From positions 1 to 8,427 of the forward strand of contig JAJXYI010000409.1 in NCBI GenBank assembly GCA_021780625.1: DNA of 8,427 bases, written 5' to 3'. Below are positions 1 through 5,385 of this stretch, piece by piece. This DNA comes from a bacterium. GTDB lineage: Bacteria; Verrucomicrobiota; Verrucomicrobiae; Opitutales; Opitutaceae. Under the pieces are notes generated by a model that made no database searches, was not told the DNA's origin, and worked only from the letters and a program-made list of their open reading frames with translations. How positions within the stretch are numbered: position 1 is the stretch's first letter; each line of letters opens with the position of its first letter. The position numbers were made by a program, and so were the translations under genes.

Positions 1-389
1 GCCAGCGCATCAAGCCCGTCATCGGGACGCTCCAGATGCTCGAGCACCTCGCACGCCGAAACAAAGTCCGAGCGCTGCGCCTCACCCAGGTCGTAGATGC
101 TCAGGCGCTCGAACTGAATCGTCGGATTCCTCCTGCGTGCCACCTCCAGAATGCCGGCCGAGAAATCCGCGCCCCGAATTTCCCCGAGGCCGCAGTCGCG
201 AAGCAGCGCGGTCGTCACGCCCTCGCCGCACCCGACGTCCAGCGCCGTGCGGCAATCCGCCGCGCACGACCGCGCCAGCTCCCGGAGCGTATCCAGAAAG
301 CGCCGCACGAGCAGCCGCTGGATCGGGTTGCGACTCTCGTATTTGTTCCAGGTGCCGGCTTCGACGCCGTCTTCGATTAGGTGACTCAT
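1..389 (-). CDS. Class I SAM-dependent methyltransferase, N-terminal part (cut by window edge)
   Basis: I translated the minus strand from an ATG at 389-387. It gives 129 complete codons and runs off the left edge, so the C-terminus is missing. The protein starts MSHLIEDGVEAGTWNKYESR. Motif I of Rossmann-fold methyltransferases (binds the SAM cofactor) is visible as LDVGCGEG at residues 50-57. The acidic end of strand 2 is D75 in GADFS, followed by A-x-x-R-N (residues 84-88). The post-II/III region shows S-A-C-E-V-L-E-H-L at 111-119, the pattern of the Methyltransf_11/UbiE-like group. It lies 19 nt downstream of the GT2 gene in the same direction, so it is probably the third gene of a glycan operon. 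Its substrate cannot be told: a sugar or a lipid-linked intermediate is inferred from the neighbours only. No Shine-Dalgarno motif precedes the ATG, but it is the only ATG close to the start of the homologous region. Confidence 0.85.
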   Translation of the reverse strand, partial: MSHLIEDGVEAGTWNKYESRNPIQRLLVRRFLDTLRELARSCAADCRTALDVGCGEGVTTALLRDCGLGEIRGADFSAGILEVARRRNPTIQFERLSIYDLGEAQRSDFVSACEVLEHLERPDDGLDAL

Positions 390-408
390 GATGGCGGCCG
401 GCGGAACT

Positions 409-1392
409 TCAGCCGCCGTCGCGCTCGACACCCGGGAAGCCCAGGCGCTCAGCGACGTAGCGAACCCCGTCGGTCGCTCCATGCTTCCGGATGAACAGCT
501 CCGCGAGCAAGCCAAACGACACAAGCTGGGCGCCCATCAAGACACACAGGATGCCCAGGAAAAGCAGGGGGCGGGTGCCGATCGGCCCCTCGCGCAGGAA
601 CCACAGCGCCGACAGATACCCGAGTTGAAGGAATCCCAGCGTGCCGAGCGCCAGACCCAGTCCCCCGAACAGATGGGCCGGACGCGCGCGGTAACGCGTC
701 GTCGCCATGACCGTGAACAGGTCGAGCATTCCGCGCGAAAGGCGCTCCCAGCCGTATTTGGACCTGCCATGCGCCCTCGCCCGGTGCCTCACCGGGATCT
801 CGGCGACCCGATATCCCAGGTTGTCGGCCAGCACCGGAATGTAGCGGTGCAGTTCGCCGTAGAGGTCCAGCGACTTCACCACCTCGGTCCGGTAGGCCTT
901 GAATCCACAATTGAAATCGTGAAGCCGGAGTCCGGATACACGCGACGTCACCCAGTTGAAGAACCTCGAAGGCAGGACTTTCCCCGGCGGGTCGTGGCGG
1001 ACCTGCTTCCAGCCGGAGACGAGATCCCAGCCCTCGTCGAGCTTCGCGAGCATCCGCCCGATCTCGGACGGGTCGTCCTGCAGATCCGCGTCGAGTGTCA
1101 CCACCGCATCACCGCGCGCGGCCCGGAAGCCCTGCCCCAGCGCAAAGGCCTTGCCGCAGTTTCGCCGGAGGCGAATCGCCCTGAGCGGCAGGGTCGCCTC
1201 GCCACTGGCGCGATTCAACAATTCCCAAGTCCCGTCCGTGCTGCCATCGTCCACGACGATGACCTCGGCGAGGCGATAGGACGCAGAGGCGCTGGCCTCG
1301 CGTATCGCGGCCAACAGTTCCGGCAGGGATTCGGCTTCGTTGTAGGCCGGCACGACAATGGATACGGCCGACGTCGTCAGGGGAGTAGGCAT
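409..1392 (-). CDS. GT2 family polyprenyl-phosphate glycosyltransferase (DPM1/GtrB/ArnC-like) with two C-terminal TM helices
   Basis: The protein has 327 residues with ATG at 1392-1390 and TGA at 411-409. The GT-A fold starts at once: S-I-V-V-P-A-Y-N-E at 11-19 (nucleotide-sugar binding), VVDDGSTDGT at 46-55, NCGKAFALGQG at 78-88, and the metal-binding DADLQDDP at 101-108. Downstream are D-F-N-C-G-F-K-A-Y-R (159-168), GELHRYIPVLA (179-189) and R-A-H-G-R-S-K-Y-G (206-214). All are typical of the DPM/DPG synthase-like branch, which transfers a sugar from a nucleotide donor to dolichyl or undecaprenyl phosphate at the cytoplasmic membrane face. Two hydrophobic segments at about 241-265 and 275-300 are the usual C-terminal membrane anchor of GtrB/ArnC-like enzymes. 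It lies 21 nt after the large membrane protein and just before the methyltransferase, so it probably supplies a lipid-linked sugar donor to that protein. The sugar is unknown. No Shine-Dalgarno motif is visible before the start. Confidence 0.93.
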   Translation of the reverse strand: MPTPLTTSAVSIVVPAYNEAESLPELLAAIREASASASYRLAEVIVVDDGSTDGTWELLNRASGEATLPLRAIRLRRNCGKAFALGQGFRAARGDAVVTLDADLQDDPSEIGRMLAKLDEGWDLVSGWKQVRHDPPGKVLPSRFFNWVTSRVSGLRLHDFNCGFKAYRTEVVKSLDLYGELHRYIPVLADNLGYRVAEIPVRHRARAHGRSKYGWERLSRGMLDLFTVMATTRYRARPAHLFGGLGLALGTLGFLQLGYLSALWFLREGPIGTRPLLFLGILCVLMGAQLVSFGLLAELFIRKHGATDGVRYVAERLGFPGVERDGG

Positions 1393-1413
1393 GACAGCGG
1401 ATGCGCCGCGCGG

Positions 1414-3207
1414 TCAGGGGGGATAATTCAGGCCGTCGGCAATGCTTTTCCAGGTTTTCTCGGGAGCGGGAAACAGAAGATGGTAGGCGGGCCGCGTTCC
1501 GATGCCCTGCTGGGGCGGCCCGGGAGGCTTGGGATGCAGGACGCGGCCGCCAATCGTGAGCGGGCGCGTGACTCGGACGAAATTCATGCCCTCCCACTCG
1601 AGCCAGATGAAAGATCCGTCCTTCAGCACCGGCCACTCCGCCGGCGTCCGCCACGGCGGGGTTTCGAGCTGCACCGAGCCGTCCGGCAGCGTCCGGGTCT
1701 TCATCCCGAGGAACGACGAATAGACCGCCGGCGGCTGCTTCCAAGAGGCTGGATATCTGAAGATGGAATGGAAGAAAACCGAGGAGTACGACACCATCCA
1801 CGACGCCGGGAAGGCCTCCGTCGTCGGACGCGGCTCCGACGGCACGCCACCCGGAGGATCCGAGTCGACGATGATGGTGACCCCGTCGCCCGCATCGCGC
1901 GTCATGTCGATCACCCGCTGCCAGAATTGCTTTTGCAGGCGCCAGTCCCGGATCATTTGCGTCTGCTGAATCTGCACGCCGACTGCCACGAGCAGGGAAA
2001 AGTAAGCGACGGTTGCAAAGGATGCGATTCGTGCCAGCCAGCGCGGGGCGCGGGACATGGCCGCGAGCACCGACGCGATGACAATCGAAAACCCAAATCC
2101 GCTCGGGATGTGCATCGCGCTCAGGCGACCAAGGGTCACGACGGGCGGATAATAATCCTCATTCCAGCGATAGAGGTAGGGCACCAGCACGAAAATCCAG
2201 CCGATGACAAACAGCAACGCCTCCCGTCTCAGTCCGTCCGACTCAGGCGTGCCGGGCTCCCGTCCGCGTTCCGTCGGTCTCACGCCGAGGAAGAGGACCG
2301 CAGCCGAGATGACCACGATCGCCCAAGTGTAGGGCGTGCCCGCGGTGAGGGCATCCCAGGGGCGGCTGACGTCGATATGAAAGTTTGTCCAGGCACCGAT
2401 CCAGGGGGCCAGCGCCGCCTTGTGAAGCACATCACCGAGACTCGCGATCATCTGCGACGCGCGGTCGTCCCCGAGATGGCGACGGAGAAGCATCACCCCT
2501 ACGAATACCGCGGCGAGCGCCGCCCAATAGCGTGCCAGTCCCTTCCAGGACCAACCGCGTTTCGACAGCAGATCCCAGATTGGGAAGACGCCGAAGAGGA
2601 GAAAATAGGGCTCGTAAGTCACCAGCACCAACGCCGCCATCAGTACGCTGAGCGTGCGGTACCTTCCCTGATAGATCCTGAGGCCGGCGAGCATCATCAT
2701 AAGCACGATGAAATAATTGGTCATGTGCATGATGATCGCCCCGGAGGCATCCGCGGGGTTCAACACGAAGAAAAGCGCGCCACACAGGGCCGGCCCAAAG
2801 GCGACGTAGACCCGAAGAAAACGATAAATGCAGAACGCAGAAAGGGACGAGATCGCGAAGAGGAGGAGATAAAATGTGCCGAGCGTTCCGGTCTGCGCGC
2901 AAAGCCAGGTCAGGGTTGGGTTGATCAGCCACCAGCCAGGACGCCCCTGCGGCCAACTTTGGATCGCGTAAACCGCGTTGTAATACAGATGCAGCGCACT
3001 CCAATTCGCCGGAATGAGCGTGAACAGGTAGTCGTCCTCGTAGATGCCGAAATGATTGAAGAGGAGAAAATCCGCGACAAAACCGATAACCAGGATCAGG
3101 AGCATGGCCCGCACGGATTGAGAGCGCATGCCTGGCCACAAAGACGCAGACGCGGCTGCGCGCCGGGATTCCTCACGGGACGAGGGGCGATTGGAGGCGG
3201 GGTCCAT
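1414..3207 (-). CDS. Polytopic membrane protein, probable GT-C-type glycosyltransferase
   Basis: The protein has 597 residues with ATG at 3207-3205 and TGA at 1416-1414. The N-terminus is hydrophilic and Arg/Ser-rich (1-34), followed by a first TM helix at about 35-53. The short loop after it carries an acidic cluster, I-Y-E-D-D-Y (55-60), in the place where GT-C enzymes of the PMT/ArnT type hold their catalytic acidic residues. Then come W-P-Q-G-R-P-G-W-W (85-93) and many hydrophobic helices (about 109-128, 136-150, 163-176, 186-208 and more). After the last helix about 170 C-terminal residues look soluble, with many Pro and Trp, and probably face the periplasm. I do not recognise a named family. 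The GT-C assignment is inferred from topology, the EDD motif and the adjacent polyprenyl-phosphate GT2, which could supply its lipid-linked donor. O-antigen-like polymer handling is an alternative. M27 or M35 are possible later starts, because residues 1-26 look disordered. It is probably the first gene of the cluster. Confidence 0.75.
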   Translation of the reverse strand: MDPASNRPSSREESRRAAASASLWPGMRSQSVRAMLLILVIGFVADFLLFNHFGIYEDDYLFTLIPANWSALHLYYNAVYAIQSWPQGRPGWWLINPTLTWLCAQTGTLGTFYLLLFAISSLSAFCIYRFLRVYVAFGPALCGALFFVLNPADASGAIIMHMTNYFIVLMMMLAGLRIYQGRYRTLSVLMAALVLVTYEPYFLLFGVFPIWDLLSKRGWSWKGLARYWAALAAVFVGVMLLRRHLGDDRASQMIASLGDVLHKAALAPWIGAWTNFHIDVSRPWDALTAGTPYTWAIVVISAAVLFLGVRPTERGREPGTPESDGLRREALLFVIGWIFVLVPYLYRWNEDYYPPVVTLGRLSAMHIPSGFGFSIVIASVLAAMSRAPRWLARIASFATVAYFSLLVAVGVQIQQTQMIRDWRLQKQFWQRVIDMTRDAGDGVTIIVDSDPPGGVPSEPRPTTEAFPASWMVSYSSVFFHSIFRYPASWKQPPAVYSSFLGMKTRTLPDGSVQLETPPWRTPAEWPVLKDGSFIWLEWEGMNFVRVTRPLTIGGRVLHPKPPGPPQQGIGTRPAYHLLFPAPEKTWKSIADGLNYPP

Positions 3208-3253
3208 GTTGCAGGTTCCGGGGGTGACGCCAGCCTCCTCAGGTTCGATACAC

Positions 3254-3283
3254 CCAATAAATCCTGAGTTGGAATCTCAGGAT
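3254..3283 (-). terminator. Candidate intrinsic terminator downstream of tRNA-Thr
   Basis: On the minus strand a perfect 8-bp stem, ATCCTGAG / CTCAGGAT, encloses a 7-nt loop (3261-3283) and is followed by TTATT. It lies 67 nt beyond the 3' end of the tRNA and 47 nt before the start of the glycan cluster. That is where a terminator separating the tRNA transcript from the cluster would sit. The T-tract is short and interrupted, so efficiency is uncertain. Confidence 0.5.
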
Positions 3284-3350
3284 ACCGGGGAATTGATACC
3301 CTGCCGGAGGTCGGCAACTGGCTGACTGACTCGGCTGGCGGGCCGAAAAA

Positions 3351-3426
3351 TGGAGCCAACAGTCGGAATTGAACCGACGACCCACGCTTTACGAAAGCGT
3401 TGCTCTACCAGCTGAGCTATGTTGGC
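3351..3426 (-). tRNA. tRNA-Thr (anticodon CGU)
   Basis: The minus strand folds into a complete 76-nt cloverleaf with an encoded CCA end. The acceptor stem is GCCAACA / TGTTGGC (3420-3426 with 3355-3361), the discriminator is U (complement of 3354), and CCA is at 3353-3351. The D arm is GCTC-AGCTGGTA-GAGC. The anticodon arm is ACGCT-TTCGTAA-AGCGT with anticodon CGT at 3393-3391. The variable loop is GGGTC, and the T arm is GTCGG-TTCAATT-CCGAC. Anticodon CGU reads the threonine codon ACG, which suits a GC-rich genome. The anticodon loop (UUCGUAA) matches the one I recall for bacterial tRNA-Thr(CGU). There is no intron. Confidence 0.97.
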
Positions 3427-3434
3427 TTGAGATT

Positions 3435-3456
3435 GAAGAACAACCGCTTGCGGTTG
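3435..3456 (-). other. Small hairpin with T-rich tail just upstream of tRNA-Thr
   Basis: On the minus strand CAACCG-CAAG-CGGTTG forms a 6-bp stem with a 4-nt loop (3441-3456), followed directly by TTCTTC. It ends only 8 nt before the mature 5' end of the tRNA. It could be a weak terminator that stops transcripts coming from the EamA gene, or a structure in the tRNA leader that helps processing. The sequence does not decide between these. Confidence 0.35.
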
Positions 3457-3560
3457 CACCTCAGCTCCCGGGAGGAAGCATTCACGACTCGACGATTTGA
3501 CCGTAGCGCACCGTCCGGAGATCCGGGCGGCGTGAAAGGCAGTACCAGTCGGCGATGTCG

Positions 3561-3589
3561 AAGAACCTTTCTCCGAGAGAGGAGAAGGG
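3561..3589 (-). terminator. Candidate terminator downstream of the EamA-family gene
   Basis: The stretch 3566-3589 forms a 9-bp stem (one T-G wobble, 6-nt loop) between CCTTTCTCC and GGAGAAGGG. Read on the minus strand it is followed by TTCTT. It sits 75 nt beyond the stop codon of the EamA gene, as expected for its terminator. The pyrimidine tail is short and mixed. The rest of the 237-bp gap 3427-3663 shows no convincing gene. Confidence 0.35.
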
Positions 3590-3663
3590 CGGGTATTACG
3601 CGTTGCGTCGCCGCGGTGACAAGCAATTTCGGAGCGGTATTTCCTCCGCACGGGCAAATGCGG

Positions 3664-4083
3664 TCACTTGAGCGCAAGGACGACCGCCCCGCTGGTTATC
3701 AACGCAGCGCCCAGGCAGGTGCGCCAGGTCAATGACTCGCCGAGAAATGCAGCGGCAAAGACGAGCACAAAGACCACGCTCAGCTTGTCGATCGGCGCAA
3801 CCTTCGACGCCTCTCCAAGCTGGAGCGCCCTGAAATAGCACAACCAGGAAAGCCCCGTCGCCAGACCCGATAGCGAAAGGAATACCCAGGTGCGGGCGTG
3901 CAGGCGCATCACGGTCCCAGGGTCCTCCGTCGCCAGGGCCACCGCCCACGCAAAGACCAACACCACCGTCGTGCGAATCGCCGTCGCCAGGTTCGATGGA
4001 ACACCCTCCACTCCTATCTTTGCCAACACCGCCGTGCCACCGGCAAACACCGCCGCGAGCAGCGCCCAGAAAAACCAGTTCAT
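3664..4083 (-). CDS. EamA/DMT-superfamily small membrane transporter-like protein
   Basis: The protein has 139 residues with ATG at 4083-4081, starting MNWFFWALLAAVFAGG. It is one EamA domain with about five hydrophobic helices: roughly 4-21, 33-51, 66-84, 100-114 and 121-138. Conserved features of the short single-domain bacterial EamA proteins are visible: A-K-I-G-V-E-G-V-P-S-N-L-A-T-A-I-R-T (21-38), Y-F-R-A-L-Q-L-G-E-A-S-K-V-A-P-I-D-K-L-S (83-102), and L-G-E-S-L-T-W (114-120). Two such domains make a usual 10-TM drug/metabolite exporter. One-domain forms like this are expected to dimerise. The substrate is unknown. An in-frame TTG at 4128 would add 15 polar residues with no counterpart in the family, so I chose the ATG. 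The gene is divergent from queA (169-bp gap) and is followed on its own strand by two hairpins and then the tRNA-Thr gene. Confidence 0.9.
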   Translation of the reverse strand: MNWFFWALLAAVFAGGTAVLAKIGVEGVPSNLATAIRTTVVLVFAWAVALATEDPGTVMRLHARTWVFLSLSGLATGLSWLCYFRALQLGEASKVAPIDKLSVVFVLVFAAAFLGESLTWRTCLGAALITSGAVVLALK

Positions 4084-4117
4084 GCCGCGACAATCATCGC
4101 CGTCACGCGGAAGGCAA

Positions 4118-4149
4118 GCCGACCTCAACCCGAGGCCCGCGAGGTCGGC
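4118..4149. repeat. Inverted repeat in the EamA/queA divergent intergenic region
   Basis: GCCGACCTC at 4118-4126 is repeated exactly as its reverse complement GAGGTCGGC at 4141-4149, with a 14-nt spacer. The spacer itself contains GAGG, which can pair with the CCTC of the left arm. A further copy of the core CCGACCT occurs at 4222-4228. The repeat starts 35 bp upstream of the EamA start codon and ends 103 bp upstream of the queA start, so it could be an operator or an mRNA hairpin. No protein is assigned. Confidence 0.55.
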
Positions 4150-4171
4150 CTCTCCCGGCCAAAGACCGAAG

Positions 4172-4207
4172 CTGATCCAGGCGGGGGGCCGCTTTATCTG
4201 GGATCAG
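4172..4207 (+). repeat. Nested inverted repeat upstream of queA (possible structured leader)
   Basis: CTGATCCAG at 4172-4180 pairs with CTGGGATCAG at 4198-4207 with one bulged G. The enclosed segment 4181-4192 makes an inner GCGG/CCGC hairpin with a GGGG loop. The structure ends 45 nt before the queA GTG. It does not resemble the preQ1 riboswitch classes I know. Whether it is transcribed with queA is not known. Confidence 0.5.
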
Positions 4208-4252
4208 GCTCGCGCGCACGTCCGACCTGGCTCTATTTCCCCTCCCTGTCCC

Positions 4253-5338
4253 GTGCCACTTTCCACAGACCTCTTCGATTACGACCTTCCCTCCCACCTG
4301 ATCGCGCAGACACCGGCTGATCGGCGGGATCAGTCGCGCCTGCTCGTCGTCGACCGCAAGGCCCGGCGCCTTGAGCATCGCCGATTTTCGGACCTGCCCG
4401 ACTACCTGACCTCGGACGACATCCTGGTGCGAAACACGGCCTCGGTGCTCCCCGCCCGTCTCAAGGCGCGCCGACCAACCGGCGGCGAGGTCGAATGTTT
4501 CCTCCTGCGCCCCGAACCTGGGCATCCAGGCCAGTGCTGGTGGTGCCTGACCCGCCCCGCACGCAGGCTCGGCGTCGGCGCGATCTTCAACCACGAGTCC
4601 GGAGCCTTCGACGGGACGGTTGTCGAGAAGCGCGACGAAGGAACCTCGCTCATTCGTTTTGAAACCCGGCATCCGGGCGGAATCGTCGCGGTGGCCAACC
4701 AGCTCGGCGAGATTCCCCTTCCCCCGTATATCGAACGCTCCGGCCGCGCCGAAGAGCGTTCGAGGGATATCGAACGCTATCAGACCGTGTACGCGAATGC
4801 CGCCAAACAGGTGGCCGTGGCGGCCCCGACGGCGGGCCTGCATTTTACGCCGGAGTTGATCGACCGCCTCCGAGACCGGGGCCTGCGTTTCGCAGACCTG
4901 GTGCTACATGTCGGACTCGGCACCTTCCGCCCCATCGCGACCGACCACATCGAGGATCATCCGATTCACCGAGAGATCTACGAGGTGCCCGCTCCAGCCC
5001 AGGCTCTGCTGTTCAACCCGGGGATAGGCCGGCGGGTCGCGGTCGGCACGACCTCCGTTCGCACCATCGAGGACTTCCTCCGAAAACACCGCGTACCCAC
5101 CGGTGCGGATCACGCCGACGAAGCCTCCATCTATCTTTATCCGCCCGCCAACTTCCTGGGAACCGACGCCCTGATCACCAATTTCCACCAACCGAGGTCG
5201 ACCCTGCTCTGTCTGGTATCCGCCTTTCTCACTCCAGGCTCAAATGAAGGCATCGGCTGGCTGAAGGAAATCTATCGCGAAGCGATCGCCCGGGAATACC
5301 GCTTTTTCAGTTACGGGGACGCGATGCTGATTCTCTAG
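4253..5338 (+). CDS. queA: S-adenosylmethionine:tRNA ribosyltransferase-isomerase (queuosine biosynthesis)
   Basis: The protein has 361 residues, normal for QueA (about 340-360). QueA moves the ribosyl part of SAM onto preQ1 at position 34 of tRNAs with GUN anticodons (Asp, Asn, His, Tyr). This makes epoxyqueuosine and releases adenine and methionine, in the cytoplasm. Family signatures run end to end: LFDYDLPSHLIAQTPADRRD at the N-terminus, then RNTASVLPARL, N-Q-L-G-E-I-P-L-P-P-Y-I, AVAAPTAGLHFT (188-199), LHVGLGTFRPI, VGTTSVRTIE, NFHQPRST (310-317), and FFSYGDAMLIL at the C-terminus. The reading frame stays open upstream to 3890, but that part has no homology and runs antisense to the EamA gene. 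The only suitable start is GTG at 4253, five codons before the conserved LFDYDLP. No Shine-Dalgarno motif is visible. Upstream are two inverted repeats, and 47 nt downstream begins the hybrid kinase, so the two may share a transcript without sharing a function. Confidence 0.97.
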   Translation: MPLSTDLFDYDLPSHLIAQTPADRRDQSRLLVVDRKARRLEHRRFSDLPDYLTSDDILVRNTASVLPARLKARRPTGGEVECFLLRPEPGHPGQCWWCLTRPARRLGVGAIFNHESGAFDGTVVEKRDEGTSLIRFETRHPGGIVAVANQLGEIPLPPYIERSGRAEERSRDIERYQTVYANAAKQVAVAAPTAGLHFTPELIDRLRDRGLRFADLVLHVGLGTFRPIATDHIEDHPIHREIYEVPAPAQALLFNPGIGRRVAVGTTSVRTIEDFLRKHRVPTGADHADEASIYLYPPANFLGTDALITNFHQPRSTLLCLVSAFLTPGSNEGIGWLKEIYREAIAREYRFFSYGDAMLIL

Positions 5339-5385
5339 CGTGGTTGGCATTGCGGCCCGCGGCATCACGCGCCTAGCATGGGGCC

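Noticed and set aside
3208..3260. Promoter for the glycan cluster upstream of 3207
   Set aside because: A weak TTCCAA-17-GTATCG pair can be drawn on the minus strand but it is far from consensus and overlaps the terminator-like hairpin, so I did not call it.
388..3267. A 959-codon open frame on the plus strand
   Set aside because: It is exactly antisense to the GT2 gene and the membrane protein gene, both of which have clear domain or topology signals. Its translation is rich in Arg, His, Gln and Pro with no domain, as is typical of antisense frames in GC-rich DNA.
3277..3657. Minus-strand open frame of 126 codons
   Set aside because: It runs through the tRNA-Thr gene and its flanking hairpins and has no recognisable protein features.
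3596..4093. Minus-strand open frame of 165 codons overlapping the EamA gene
   Set aside because: It is a shifted frame over a clear EamA membrane protein; its composition is Gly/Arg/Cys-rich without hydrophobic helices.
3890..4252. Upstream in-frame extension of queA from an ATG at 3890
   Set aside because: The added 121 residues are low-complexity, antisense to the EamA gene and outside the QueA family; the family homology starts right after the GTG at 4253.
4160..4252. preQ1 riboswitch before queA
   Set aside because: The leader is GC-rich and has a long nested stem; I see neither the short A-rich H-type pseudoknot of preQ1-I nor the preQ1-II layout. queA is also downstream of preQ1, so such control is not required.
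5345..5360. Sigma-54-like promoter (TGGCA...GC) before the kinase
   Set aside because: The GG and GC doublets are 11 nt apart instead of 10, and the TTGC element is not in the right place.
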